The position numbers were made by a program, and so were the translations under genes. From NCBI GenBank assembly GCA_018881555.1, contig JACAXG010000081.1:3542674-3606673 (forward strand): 64,000 bases of DNA. The letters run 5' to 3'. The notes beneath the pieces were generated by a model that had not been told where the DNA came from, did no database searches, and worked only from the letters and a program-made list of their open reading frames with translations. The DNA is from Amblyornis subalaris (Eukaryota > Chordata > Aves > Passeriformes > Ptilonorhynchidae). Positions 45,788-57,135 of this stretch are shown one piece after another (positions within the stretch are counted from its first letter, which is position 1; every line of letters begins with the position of its first letter).

Positions 45788-47247
45788 TGTCATAGTTTGA
45801 CCCGGTGTGAGACATATTTGTTTGGTTAAAAACAGGTAAAGGACAGTTCTATGGGCCACTTAGTGTTCCTGTGACGTCTCTGTGAAAGGAATGTTATAAA
45901 AAACATCTAGGAAGTGACGCAGCACTTGCTCTCACTTCCTCTCTTGCTCCCTGGCTTCCTGCTGACCCATGAGAGGGAGAGGCTTCCCCCCGACCCCTGG
46001 GCTGGGGGTCCACGGACCGGGGGGCCGGCGGGGGCAGTTGGCCTCACCTGCACCGGTCCTGTGCCGTTCTGGACCTGAAAGGAGCTGGTCTATCACCATC
46101 TGGACCAAGGCCAAACAGAGAAGCAGCTAAGCTGAGCCAAGCTACGCAGAGAGAGAGAGAGCCGAGATTTTGCTGGAAAAGAAAAGCATTCCCTTTCGAA
46201 GGTGTATTGGTGAGATCGAAGAGTGACCTTGCTTTTGTAGATAAAGTAGAGATTTAAGTAGCAGCCAAGAGACTTACTCAAATTTTGGATGGCTGTCAGT
46301 GCAGAGCATACGGGGGAGAAAGGAGCCTTGGGCCTGGGAAGCCAGCCTAAAACTGCTGCATTATCTTATGGGAGCATGTAAACTGCTATAAATACTTTTG
46401 TAGGCATTTTCTGCAANTATTAACCTCTTCTCTAAGCTAGAGAGAAGGCAAGCAGTCATGTGAAAGACTAAATATGGAGGCCAGCAGCCGAATGGAAGAG
46501 AAGACAAAGAGTGGCAGGAAGTGCCAGAGAAGCCATCTTGACCAGCATCGAAATCCATCTTTTTCTGTGAACTGTGCTGTGTGATCTGGAGTAATACCAA
46601 ACTAAATATCTTTTAAAATCACAATTTAGATGTGGGGGAGTTTGAAACTTGCAGCCTAAAATAAGAACATTTTGATGTTGTGTGCAAATAAAACTTGCAG
46701 CATTTGGACATTATGAGTAAAGAAGGAGCCTGTTGCCTTTGGTGCCTTTAGGCTGGAATGACTTACTCTTGAAATGTTTAACCCCATCAGACTTTTCTTG
46801 TGACCCACAAACTGTGGAGTGTTTGTGGGAGAGAAGATACACCACTGCAGAAAACCAGGGCTAGCTGTAGTGTTTCTGGAAAGTTTGGAACCACGGTGAA
46901 AATACTTCTTAGGAAACTGTCTTCCGTGAGATGGATCCCACTACACTACAGAAAGAACTCTCTTTATCCCATAAAGTGATAATAAGAACTCTTAATTATA
47001 AAATCAGAATCTCATGTTTATGTCCTTTACACGATCAGCAAGAAGGATTGGAATGTTTGCGGGGAGAATATTCGCACATTATGCCTTAATATTTTTTTTT
47101 TAATTATTATTCTTTCTATTCTTAGTAGTGTTAGTGAAATAAATCATTCAATCATTTTTCGAGTTTTCAGCCTGTTTTTGCTATCTCCTCTCCTCTAAAG
47201 AACTAAGCGTGGGGATCTGGAATTTGCCTCCAGGTTAACCCTTGACA
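45788..47247 (+). mobile_element. Solo LTR with perfect 5-bp target duplication
   Basis: 1460 bp, starting TGTCATAGTTTGACCC and ending GGTTAACCCTTGACA, flanked by ctctg at 45783-45787 and ctctg at 47248-47252. It has TATAAAAAA near 45895, a CpG-rich block near 45990-46040, and AATAAA near 47139, so it is read as plus-strand. It inserted into a PPP4R3-like intron. The 5-bp duplication fits an ERVL/ERV3-type element. Confidence 0.88.
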
Positions 47248-47252
47248 CTCTG

Positions 47253-47870
47253 CTCCTCGGCAACCTGGCCTCAGGCTTCCAAAGGTTCTACACTCTCCCA
47301 TGTCCCCACAACCAACTGGTGGGACTCGAGGAGAGAATTGATAGAACCAAGGGGACCCATCCCAGCAGCCTCCCAGTACCCACCAGGAAGGGGCCACCAC
47401 AAGGATGCAGAGGGACTTTTCTCCAGGACCTTCAGGGACAGGATGATGGGAATGGCGCGAAGCTGAGGGAGGGCAGGTTTCACTGAGGTCCTTGGAAGAA
47501 ATTCTTGCCTTGAAGTGTGGTGGGGCACTGGCCTGTGGCCTTGTATTTTGCAGTTCTTCAGATGTGCAGTGTTTTTGGTTCAGCGAAATAGTTTCTCACG
47601 CACTTTTGTGTAAACATGAATTGTTGACCTAACGGCAAAGATTGTTATGAATTCTTAACCTATGTGATAAACATTATTACTAACCAGTGGACAGCAGGAA
47701 GTAGTATCTCCATCCTCCAATCCACAGTGAATTTGGAAAACATATAAATAAAATGAGGGCAGAGGCCAGCTCTTCTCTTCCTCCTCACCTCGTCCTCCAT
47801 TTTGGCCTCTGCCTGTTGGAGAACCCTGACAGCTGTGTCCGTGTGTTTATTCGAACCTGAGAACAACACT
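47253..47870 (+). other. PPP4R3-like intron with possible LTR remnant
   Basis: The stretch 47560-47869 has a TATAAATAAAA sequence near 47743 and ends 'cctgagaacaaca', in the style of an LTR 3' end. I could not define the left boundary or a target duplication. Confidence 0.3.
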
Positions 47871-47917
47871 GGCCCAGGTAGCCCAGAGAGGTTGTGGACT
47901 CCCCAGGCCTGGAGGTG
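47871..47917 (+). mobile_element. CR1 fragment cut by an LTR
   Basis: 'caggtagcccagagaggttg' and following bases match the CR1 3' region, then stop abruptly where the LTR-like block begins at 47918. Confidence 0.5.
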
Positions 47918-49172
47918 TGCAGTGGGTTGACCCTGGCTGGATGCCAGGCACTCACCAGAGCTGCTCTGTCCCTGCCCTCTGCACCAGGACAGGGCAGAGA
48001 AAAGAGATAAGGATGGGGAGATCCCTGACCCATCAATGTCACAGGCAAAACTGACTGGACTTGGAGATATTGATTGAATTGATTACTCCCAAAATCAGGG
48101 CAGGACCATGAGAAGTCAAAGAAATCTCACTGATAAGGACGGTAGAACAGAACACCATTTACTCTTATCAAGGACAGTAGAACACAACAGCACAGATTTG
48201 GAGAAATAAATAAAGGATGTAACTTAGGCAAATGGAAGTCATGCAGAACGCAAGCAGGGTGCCAGCTCAGCTCTGCAAGGCCGACAAAGTAGAAACAGCA
48301 ATATTGGGCTTACTACTTTTGCGGTGGTTGAGGAACAACCACCGCAAAAAGGCACTGGACACTGAAGACAGACCCCAAAGAACCACAGAAGGACTTCTGA
48401 TAAGGGGTGTGACTGTCAAATAAAGTCAGGAAACTGAGAATAGCTCATGAATATGTAACCAGCATGGATGAGAAAAACTCTGTTCACTTGATGCTCAGTG
48501 CACTCGAATGGAGGAAGGATCCCCTGAGTGCCCAGCACTGCAAAAAATGGCTGCTTTCTAATACTCAAAACGGTGTTAGAAGGTTTCTATCTGGCCGATT
48601 TCAGTATCATCACAACCACCTTTCCTCAAGCCCTCCCTCCTTCCCAAAGTCTCCCTCCTCCCCCCCAGTGGCGCAGGGAGACAGGAATGGGGGTTCTGGT
48701 CAGTTCATCCCACGTTGCTCCTGCTGCTGCTCAGGGAGAGGAGTCAGACTCCTTGTCCTGCTCCAGCATGGGGTCCCTGCCACGGGAGACAGTTCTCCAT
48801 GAACTTCTCCAACTGGAGTCCATCCGACGGAAACAGCTCTCCACAAACTGCTGCCACATGGGTCACTCTTCCACAGGGTCAGTCCTTCAGGCACCTCCTG
48901 CTCCAGCCTGGGTCCCCACGGGCTCCCAAGTCCTTCCAGCAAACCTGCTCCACTGTGCAGAGGTCCTCTCTGCGCAGGTCCGCAGGTCCCTGCCAGGAGC
49001 CTGCTCCAGCAGGGGCTTCCCACGGGCTCACAGCCTCTCTTGGGCATCCCCCCTGCTCCAGCGTGGGCTCCTGCAGGGGCTGCAGGTGGATCTCTGCCCC
49101 CCCGTGCCCTCCATGGGCTGCAGGGGCACAGCTGCCTCTGCATGGGCTGCAGCACGGGCTGCAGGAGAATCT
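47918..49172 (+). mobile_element. LTR-like block, 3' end truncated at the PPP4R3-like exon
   Basis: Starts TGCAGTGGGTTGACCCTGGC and continues with GC-rich, imperfectly repeated wording ('gggctgcaggggcacagctg', 'gggctgcagcacgggctgca'), a style I associate with common passerine ERV LTRs. It has no matching right terminus: similarity stops where the decayed PPP4R3-like exon donor begins at about 49172-49177. This suggests a deletion joined the element to the exon edge. Confidence 0.6.
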
Positions 49173-49176
49173 GTAC

Positions 49177-49250
49177 TTGGCAGATTTTGTCCCAAATTTC
49201 AGCACAGTCACTTTCTCTGGAAAACCCAGGGCTAAATCCTGGCAGCCAGG
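49177..49250 (-). pseudogene. Most 5' recognisable PPP4R3-like exon, decayed
   Basis: On the minus strand one frame reads DLALGFPEK and, after a one-base shift, the next reads CAEIWDKICQ. In PPP4R3 these two pieces are continuous at the end of the EVH1-like domain. A TGA precedes them in the first frame. A donor CAA|GTACAG sits at 49177/49176. The earlier part of the domain and the initiator exon were not found to the right of this point. Confidence 0.65.
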
Positions 49251-49739
49251 GATTCACAGGGTTTGGGGTGAATTTAGCCCTAAGAAGCCCTCTGCCCGCA
49301 GGCTGTTGCTGCCCGTGCACCAACACCCCCAAGTCCTTCCCCTCAGGGAACACCACTGGGTTTGTTTGAGGTCTAAACAGTATTTTGGATGCCTTGATTG
49401 TTTTTGGTCACTTCTTTGGGCAGCTCCAGCCCCAGTCCACTGACCCAGGACACTCTTTGGCTGGACCCTCTGGTGTGAGCATTCCCGAGTGCCCCCGTGG
49501 CAGAGCCCGTCCCGTTTCAGCCGCTCCGTGCATGCAGATCTCTCTGTGCGCAGCCGAGCAGGCGCTTCAGTCCTCCTGGAAATGACCCTGGAGTGGGTGA
49601 AACTCCCGGCTGGAATTGGAGCTGGCTGGGGAAGCTGCAGCCATGCAGAGCAGGGGGTGCCAGCCCTTCCCACTGCCTCCTCCCGCCGTGGTACAACACG
49701 AGCTGGTGCTGGGGCCCGCGGCACTGCCCGGCCGGGACT
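49251..49739. other. Intergenic sequence right of the PPP4R3-like locus
   Basis: No PPP4R3 first exon, promoter island or defined repeat recognised here. Confidence 0.4.
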
Positions 49740-50135
49740 CACGGAATCGTGGAATCACAGAGCCCTTGTGGCTGGAAAAGCACTCTAAGATTATCGAGTC
49801 CAACCATTCCTCCAACACTGCCACGTTCACCACTAACCCATGTCTCCAAGTGCCTCGTCCACAACTTTCACGTGAAAAGGGTAGATTTACTCAACCCTCA
49901 GTGTTTAATTTGTCTCTCCAACCTGAACCTCCCCTGGGGCAGCTTGAGGCCGTTTCCTCTTGTCCTGTCCCTTGTTACCTGGGAGAAGAGACTGACCCCC
50001 CCTGGCTGTAAGTTCCTAAAGGGAAAACTCCTGCTCTCCCACATCCCTGGGCTCTGCTGGGTGCTGCTGCGGAGACAGGAAGGCTGCAGCAGGTGAAAGG
50101 GAGAGGGACAGCCCCAGGTTACACAGCCCAAGAGA
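49740..50135 (-). mobile_element. CR1 LINE fragment
   Basis: Minus-strand CR1: tail 'cacggaatcgtggaatcaca', then the reversed 3' region and the reversed ORF2 end up to at least 50000. Confidence 0.75.
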
Positions 50136-50749
50136 CACCAGTGTGCTGCTAGGGAGACACTGGGAAGTGAGCTGGGATGGGCTTTGGACTCTCTGCACTC
50201 CCAGAACGGGTAGAGAGTGTCCTTCTGTCACACAAGGCGTCCTGTATCAGGGCTGGAAGGGGACAGGCCTGGGCCCCCCTCCCTCTGCAGTGGGGTTCTT
50301 CACAAGCCTGGTCTCCTTCAGCCCCTTCAGAGCAAAGACCAAAGATGGAGTTTGCAGCAGTAGAATTGGGGGATACAGGGACCCTTTCCGAAGCTGACAG
50401 CCAGCTTCTAATCCACCTGCTCTGCCTCCTCTAGAGAAAAGAAATAGGGGTATGAGAGCCTCTGAAACCTGGCGGCCCCTGCCGTGCTCCCGTGGGACCG
50501 GGGCTGGAGGGGGCAGGTCTGCCCAAGTCTGCTGCAGGTTGGCATCTGCAGCACTATCTCCTGCACCCTGGGTCAGACACAGCCTCTGAGCCATCTGGCA
50601 GAGGTTTCCCAGCCTCCAGGGAAGGGGTGTTCATCCCCGAATGCTGCAATGACATCAGCTCTGGGATTTGTCTCTAACGCTCTACAAGGCCTCGGGGAAC
50701 CCTGTGCAAGATCCTGGCCACCAGGAGCAGCTGCAGGGGGTGATGGTTG
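50136..50749. other. Intergenic sequence
   Basis: Nothing recognised beyond short open frames on both strands. Confidence 0.4.
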
Positions 50750-51200
50750 GGTTGACAGCTGCTTACCATGAGTGGTCAATGTGCCCAGGTGGGCAAGGAG
50801 GCCAATGGCATCCTGGCTTGTACCAGCCATGGTGTGGCCAGCAGGACCAGTGCCTGTCCCTCTGTGCTGGCACTGCTGAGGCACCTCCAGTCCTGGGGGC
50901 AGTTTAGGGCCCTTATGACAAGAGAGACATTGAGAGGCTGGAGTGTGTCCAGGGAAGGGAACGGAGCTGGGGAAGGGTCTGGAGCACCAGGAGTGGCTGA
51001 GGCAGCTGAGGGGGCTCAGTCTGGAGAAAAGGAGGCTTGGGGGGCCCTTCTCATTTTCTACAACTACCTGACAGGAGGGTGCAGCCTGGTGGGGATCTGG
51101 CTCTTCTCCCAAGTAGGAGGCAACAAGACAAGAGGAAATGGCCTCAAGTTGTGCCAGGAATTTCTTAGCCCAGAGTTCAGGGCAAAATTACTGTTGAATC
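50750..51200 (+). mobile_element. CR1 LINE ORF2 C-terminus
   Basis: Plus-strand CR1 coding remnant. The frame contains ANGILACTSHGVASRT and later LIFYNYLTGGC and [12 protein letters not shown], which are hallmarks of the CR1 ORF2 C-terminus. It explains the start of the long (423-codon) plus-strand frame at 50768-52039. Confidence 0.75.
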
Positions 51201-52659
51201 TGGTGCCAAACATTCCCAGGTCCAAAGGAAGCACCTCCCTGCTGCCCTCCCAGTCCTCCTCCCTTCCTGCCAGTTTCAGTTCCACAATCCCAGCAGCTGG
51301 AGCAGCCTGGGCTCCCCAGCTCCTGCCAGCAGAGTGCCTGCCCCCGGTGAGAGGAGTGGGAGTGGGAAGGGTCCCTGAGCCCCAGAGAGCAGCCATCAGG
51401 CTCTTGGTGCCAGCTGCCTGTTCTTCAGTGCCTGCTTACATTTGTCGAGTAGAAAAAGGCCAGCCCAGGCAAGAGAAATTCAATGGGAGCCTTTGCAGCT
51501 GCATCCTGGCCTTGCTTGACAACCCTCTCCGTGGCTGTCAGGAGCACTGGAGCATCCAGCTTCATTCATCCTCACCTACTGCAAGGGCTGGAAGATCCTC
51601 ATGGAGCACAGATGCCCCAGGGGCTCCCAGGGCAGCAGCTCAGGGTGGGAAGCTGTTTAGCCACCAGCAAAACTGCTCCGTTCCCCTGACTTGCCCTCCA
51701 AGAGCCTCCCGTGGAGCTGCTCCTGGAAGTGGCTGCCTTTGCTGGCCTCCAGGGCCAGGGAACAGAACCTTGATGGACGGAATCTTCTTTGAATCTTCCA
51801 GGGCACCAAAAATGCCTAAGAAAGGGAAGATCCTTTCTCTGTCTGCTGCCACCTGGTTCCTGTCCATGTGTGAGGTTTGCTGGGAGCGGGGAGGGTGTCC
51901 CACTCCCCTCCCTGTCCTCCTCCGCGGGCAGAGGGGGTGTGCCAGAGGGGGACAGATCCAGGGGAAAGTTCCCCAAGGAGATGGAGAGTGGGATTTTGTA
52001 CCCCAGCAAGCTGCATATCAGGTAGGGATGAGCACGTGAGGGAACACCCAAACTCAGACTGGGATGTGGGTCCTGCTGGGGGGTCTGAGCATGGAGCAGC
52101 GCCCAGGGTCAGACACACCATTCAGTGCTGNGTCAGGCTGCAGGGCCTACAAATGGACCACACTCAGCTTTTGAGGCTGTAAACAGCATCCCCTGGAGTG
52201 TTGGAATTGTTTGTCACAAGGTTCTGAGCCTGCCTCCTGTATTGCCCTGACACAGAAACACACAGAAAAAAGGGAAGTAGCAGCTCTGCAGCCCTGCAGC
52301 CACACTTTCTGTAGACTGCTCTGGGAACACTGGAGCTCAGAGGGACACGTGTGAGGGTACAGAGGGTCTGTGGGACATCAGGGAGGTGCAGCAGTGTCTC
52401 TGTTCCTGCAATGCTTTGGCCTCTTCACTTGTCAGAGCACTCCCCTCACAGGGAGCCAGACCCCCACCTGTTCTCCAGCTGTGTTGGGAGTGTTTTCCCA
52501 ATGCCTCTGCAGCCTTTCCCGTGCAGTTTGGTGCTGTGCATGTTTCTCCCCCTGTGTGCCTGCACCCACAGCAGCATTGTTGTGGTGGGTTCCCATGGGA
52601 GCCATTGCCAGAGAGTCTCTCCTCACTGCCCTGTTCTCTGCGATTTGTCATGAGAGTCA
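51201..52659. other. Intergenic sequence upstream of CSRP1
   Basis: The non-CR1 remainder of a long plus-strand open frame runs to 52039 but shows no domain. No other feature could be supported. Confidence 0.4.
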
Positions 52660-53280
52660 TAACACCAGCCTGGTTTGGCATGGGAGGGACCTTAACGCCC
52701 ATCTTGTCCCACCCCCTGCCACGGGCAGGGACACTTTCCACTATCCCAGGTTTCTCCAAGCCCTGTCCAACCTGGCCTTGGACACTTCCAGGATGGGGCA
52801 GCCACATCATCTCTGGGCACCCTGTGCCAGAGCCTCCCCACCCATACTGTACAACGTTTCTTCCTTGTGTCTTATAAGCTCCTTTTCATCTATGGAAAGG
52901 CTGCAGTAAGGTCTCCCTGATGCCTCCTCTTCTCCAGGTGAACACCCCCAGCTCTCCCAGCCTGGCTCCAGAGCAGAGGGGCTCCAGCCCTCGGAGCATC
53001 TCTGTGGCCTCCTCTGGACTTGCTCCAGCAGCTCCACGTCCATCTTCTGTTGGGCCCCCAGGGCTGGAGGCAGCTCTGCAGGTGGGGTCTCACCTGAGCG
53101 GGGCAGAGGGGCAGAATCCCCCCCTCCCCTGCTGCCCACACTGGAACATCAGCCCAGGGGGGGTTTCTGGGCTGCCCAGTGCACATGGCTGGGGCACGTT
53201 GAGCTTCTCATCCACCAACACCTGCAAATTCCTTCTCCCAGGGCTCCTCTCAGTCCATTCTCCAATCTTCCATCTCCTCT
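52660..53280 (-). mobile_element. CR1 LINE fragment
   Basis: Minus-strand CR1: 'ccagcctggtttggcatggg' near the tail, reversed body with 'ccacgggcagggacactttc' and reversed ORF2 end up to about 53280, directly abutting the CSRP1 island. Confidence 0.85.
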
Positions 53281-53414
53281 TTTAATTCGGAGGAAAGTGT
53301 TCAGCATCACAAAATAGCGACCGAAACCTCTGGGAGGTGCTACCGCCGCTTGGGAACCAGCCTGCCGCTTTTAGTGCCGCGGAGGGTGCATCCCCTGGGG
53401 GTGGGATGGGGGGT

Positions 53415-53508
53415 CCCGGGCCGTGTCGGGAGGTCCCGGGCGGTGTCAGGAGGTCCCGGGCGGTGTCNGGAGGTCCTGGGTGGTGTTGGGAGGTCCCGGG
53501 CAGTGTCG
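53415..53508 (+). repeat. 20-bp GC-rich minisatellite
   Basis: Four to five imperfect copies of a unit like gggcggtgtcaggaggtccc in the CSRP1 promoter island. One copy contains an ambiguous base. Confidence 0.9.
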
Positions 53509-53663
53509 CGGCCCGCCGGGCCGTGCCCTCCTCCGCCAGCCCCGTGACATCAGTCCCGGCCGCCGCCCCGCGACCCGCCCTGCCCCGCCAGCAACAAAAG
53601 CCCCGAGCGGCCGCGGGCCCCAGCGCGGCTCCCGGCAACGACACCGGCGCTGAGACCGACCCC

Positions 53664-53671
53664 GGCACCGG

Positions 53672-53725
<54 letters not shown>
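53664..53725 (+). repeat. (CCGACA)n hexamer array
   Basis: About ten nearly perfect hexamers ('gacaccgacaccgacaccga') within the probable CSRP1 5' UTR, 35 bases before the splice donor. On the opposite strand it yields a VS dipeptide string with no gene meaning. Confidence 0.95.
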
Positions 53726-53726
<1 letters not shown>

Positions 53727-54559
53727 CCCGGCACCAGACCCGTCCCCGGCCCGGCCGCAGGTGAGTGCGGGGCGGGGGCAGCCGCCGGGTCCCACCGAGC
53801 GCAGCGGAGCCGCCTCCCCGCCCGTCCCCGGGGCTGCCGCTCCCTCAGCCCGGGGCTGCCTCCTGCATCCTTCCCTCCATCCCTCCCTCCATCCCTTCAT
53901 CCCCCCGGGCTGCCCCGTCCCCGCCGCCCCCCAGCCCGTCGGGCCCCAGCGGGGGGAGGTGCGGGGCTGGAGAGGGGCACAGCCCCGCCGTGTGCCCGTG
54001 GGGTGGGCACGGGGGCGGTGAGACCCACTGAGGCTGCTCCTACTGCCGGAGCAGCCGCGCACGTGGCAGGATGCGGAAGCCATCGGGGGAACTTTTCTGA
54101 CCCAGCCGCGGATGTGCCTTGATCCACGGGTGGTCACTTCCCACCCGCATGCCGGACTTCCAGTCACTGGAATCCTGCGCTCAGCCTTCNTGTCCCCTTT
54201 GGAAAATCTCGGGGTTTGGTCTCGGGCTGGGCTGTGAGCGGAGTCCTTGTGTCCTGTGCCCTTCCCAAACCTGGGGCTCTGCTGTCCCTTCCCTTGGCAG
54301 CATGANGAAAGCTCGTTTCCAGGGAGCCTGAGACAGCTCAGCTGTGGACTCAGGTCACTCCCCAGAGGAGATTTACACGGCTGAGGACCAGGCTGGGCAC
54401 AGCTTGAGCACAGCTCCAGGTGCTGCTTTCCAAACCTCAGAGCCCCCAGCACGTGGAAGGGGGTTAAGGAGCCCTGGGCAAAAGCCCTGGATGCTGCCAA
54501 GTCCCTGTATCAGANATTCTGTATCTCACTGCCTGAGAAGGGGCCAGTGCTAAAATCGT

Positions 54560-55035
54560 GTAAGGGGTGAGCAGGCTTTGGGCGCTGCTCCTCCTGGTTN
54601 TAGACCTCGGGGAAGGGTGAGAGGAGAAGCCCTCCAAGGAGCAGCTGTGGTCCTTTGGTCCGTTCACGCTGGAGCAGAGGAGACTGAGGTCAGAGCTCCC
54701 CACAGTCTGCAGCTTCCTCCTGAGGGGCAGCAGAGGGACAGCTCCAATCTCTGCTCTCTGTGAGCAGGGACAGGACCCAGGGAACGGCTGGAGCTGTGTC
54801 AGGGCAGGGTTAGGCTGGATATCAGGGAAAGGTTCTTCCCTCAGAGGGTGGTGGGCACTGAACAGGCTCCCTAGGGAATGGTCCCAGCCCCAAGGCTGCC
54901 AGAGCTCCAGGATCATTTGGACAACACTCCCAGGGATGCACAGGGTGGGATTGTTGGGGTGTCTGTGCAGGGCCAGGGGTTGGACTTGATCCTTGTGGAT
55001 CCCCTCCAACTCAGGATATTCTATTATTCTGCTGG
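54560..55035 (+). mobile_element. CR1 LINE 3' region
   Basis: Plus-strand CR1: 'ctggatatcagggaaaggtt', 'tgggattgttggggtgtctg' and a decayed tail 'aggatattctattattctgc'. Confidence 0.85.
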
Positions 55036-57004
55036 GGGTGAGGCTGGGAAGGTGCAGTGGTGTGGGTGAGCACTGGGCCCTGGGGAGGATTCAGCCCTTC
55101 CCAAGGGGCTCAGCTTCGCTGCTGCTCAGACAGCTCAGAGCTGTGCTGCTCCCGCGGGTCATGGGCTCTGTGCCAGCCTCTGCTGTCCCCTGGATCAGGC
55201 CTCTCCAGCTGGGATGTCAGTGCCTGAACGCTGCCTCGGAGCAGCTGAGGTTGGCCCCTTGCTCCTGGGAGGCAGCACCAAGGGGCAAGGATGTGACCAA
55301 CTGGGGCATTGAAGGGCTTTGTGGAAGCTCAAGTGAGCTCCGTCAGGTGATGGGTCTTGATCCCTGTAGGAGTGTCAGGAGCTTTTCTTAGCACACCTGA
55401 AAANGCTTCTGCTTTTGTTCTGGATCAAGTTGGGATTTTCATGGAGGAAGCCACTTCCAAGTAGCCTTTGTAAGCCAAGCTTGGGAGCAGNGTGTCTGCA
55501 GGTGGAGGCTCATGGCTGTGAGCCGTGTCTGGCCAGTGGCTCAGTGCTGTGCTGGCCTTGCACGGGCCCCTTCCCTGCACAGCCAACCTGAGGCTGCCTT
55601 GGCAGCAGAAGTCATTCTTGATTGCTGATTGAGTCAAGCCTGATTACTTTGGGAGGCATAGAGTAGATGAGCCACATGTGAGCATCAGTCTGGNCCTCAG
55701 AGCCTCCTGACTTCCTCCCCTGCTCGCCCAGCAAAGCCCTCAGAGGCGTCTGATGTGATTCAGCTGCATGTGCTGAGTCACTTCTGTGATTTCCCCCGGG
55801 GATGCCCAGTGTTTTGCTCCCCAGCCCCAGGACCCTGTTCTNTTGCTCACCAGTTTGACATCCGTGTCACATGTGACCTTCACTTATCCTTGTTTACACT
55901 GTTGGTGGTCCAGAGCCTCCTCANGTCACTGCTTGTCTCAGCTGATGACACAGCAGGGGACAGGGGGGACAGTTCCAGCTTGCCCCTTCCAGGGCTATTC
56001 CCACCTGTGCCCAGGTGATGGGGAAGCTGCTCCGTGACAGATCCTGTTTGCCTGGGGCAGAGTCCCCCACGGGCCTGACTGCAGGTCCCAGTGCTGAACC
56101 CCTGCTGCTGTGTCCNGGGGCTCTCCCTTGGGGTGTTGCCTGGGGTATTATCCCTGGAGCTGGTTCCTCCTTGCTCTGCCCACCCGCCTCATCTGTCTGG
56201 GTCCCTCCTGCTTCACATTTCTGCCCATTTCATGGCCATGCCAGCTGCTCTCTAAACTGGAAGGCACTACTCAGACCNCAGGGCTTGGGGCTCCTGCTGT
56301 GGCTTCCTCCCCTTTGACTCTTCCCTTTGCCAGGCCATGAATTAATCCTGTATGGACTGCTGTGAACATCCTTAGATGNGAATTTTGTGCAGAACTGATT
56401 GTGTTCTTCTGTTATTCACTTACTTTAACGCTCTCATTGGGGAAAAAAGAGAACTTTTTATATGGGCCAGCACGAGTCTCCTGTTCCTCAGTGGTCTCCA
56501 AGCATGAAGTGATTGCTCTGCAATTAATTACTGTAGGATTTTATTAGGGCACATACACGGGAAGGTTTTCCAGCTATTGTAGAAGGTTGGATGGTTGAGC
56601 TGATGTCCCACTGGCTGCAGGGATGTTCCTTAGAGTGTGACAGGGTAGGACCTGCCCTGCCCTGAGTGCTCCTGTGGCCATGGACCTGCATCCACACGGC
56701 CACGGGCGCTGCTTCAGCTCCAGCAGTTCCAAACTGGAAGGCAGGGTGAAGGTTGTCACCTTTGGTGGGGGTGACATGGACACACTGACCTTTCAACCCA
56801 CTCAAAAAAGAGGGTGACTGTGTTTCTGCTGCCTGGCCTGGCTGCATCTGCTCACTNCTTCCCCTTACAGCAAAGATGACATCCCAAAGCACCAGTGCAT
56901 ACTGGTTCCATACTGGTTTGTGCCTGCTTGTCCAGTGTAGCTTACACTGCTTCCCAAACTGGTGCAACACAGCATTCCTGAAACATACGTGAGTTTGAGC
57001 CCAC

Positions 57005-57135
57005 ATTTCACAGAACCACAGACTGGTTTGGGTTGGAAGGGACCTCAAAGATTTCCCAGTCCCACCCTCTGCCATGGGCAGGGACACCTTCCACTATCCT
57101 AGGTTGCTCCAAGCAGCGTCCACCCTGGCCCTGTC
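57005..57135 (-). mobile_element. CR1 LINE 3' tail
   Basis: Minus-strand CR1 end: 'cagaaccacagactggtttg' through 'gggcagggacaccttccact'. Confidence 0.85.

Larger units (their letters stand above)
53300..53760 (+). promoter_or_regulatory. CSRP1: CSRP1 CpG-island promoter and probable non-coding exon 1
   Basis: A strongly CpG-rich block without a TATA box, ending in a splice donor CCGCAG|GTGAGTGCGG at 53760/53761. No ATG-initiated frame leads across it, as expected for CSRP1, whose start codon is in exon 2. It contains a 20-bp minisatellite (53415-53508) and a CCGACA hexamer array (about 53664-53725) within the probable 5' UTR. The transcription start is not resolved; the exon start given by the island is approximate. 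Confidence 0.65.

Noticed and set aside
50768..52039. A 423-codon plus-strand open frame, the longest outside the provirus gag.
   Set aside because: Its first third is CR1 ORF2 C-terminus and the rest shows no domain, no conserved composition and no splice context. GC-rich sequence makes long chance frames common here.
53550..54500. A 316-codon minus-strand frame with a valine/glycine repeat over the CSRP1 island.
   Set aside because: The repetitive protein comes from the CCGACA hexamer array and GC-rich composition; it contains ambiguous codons and matches nothing.
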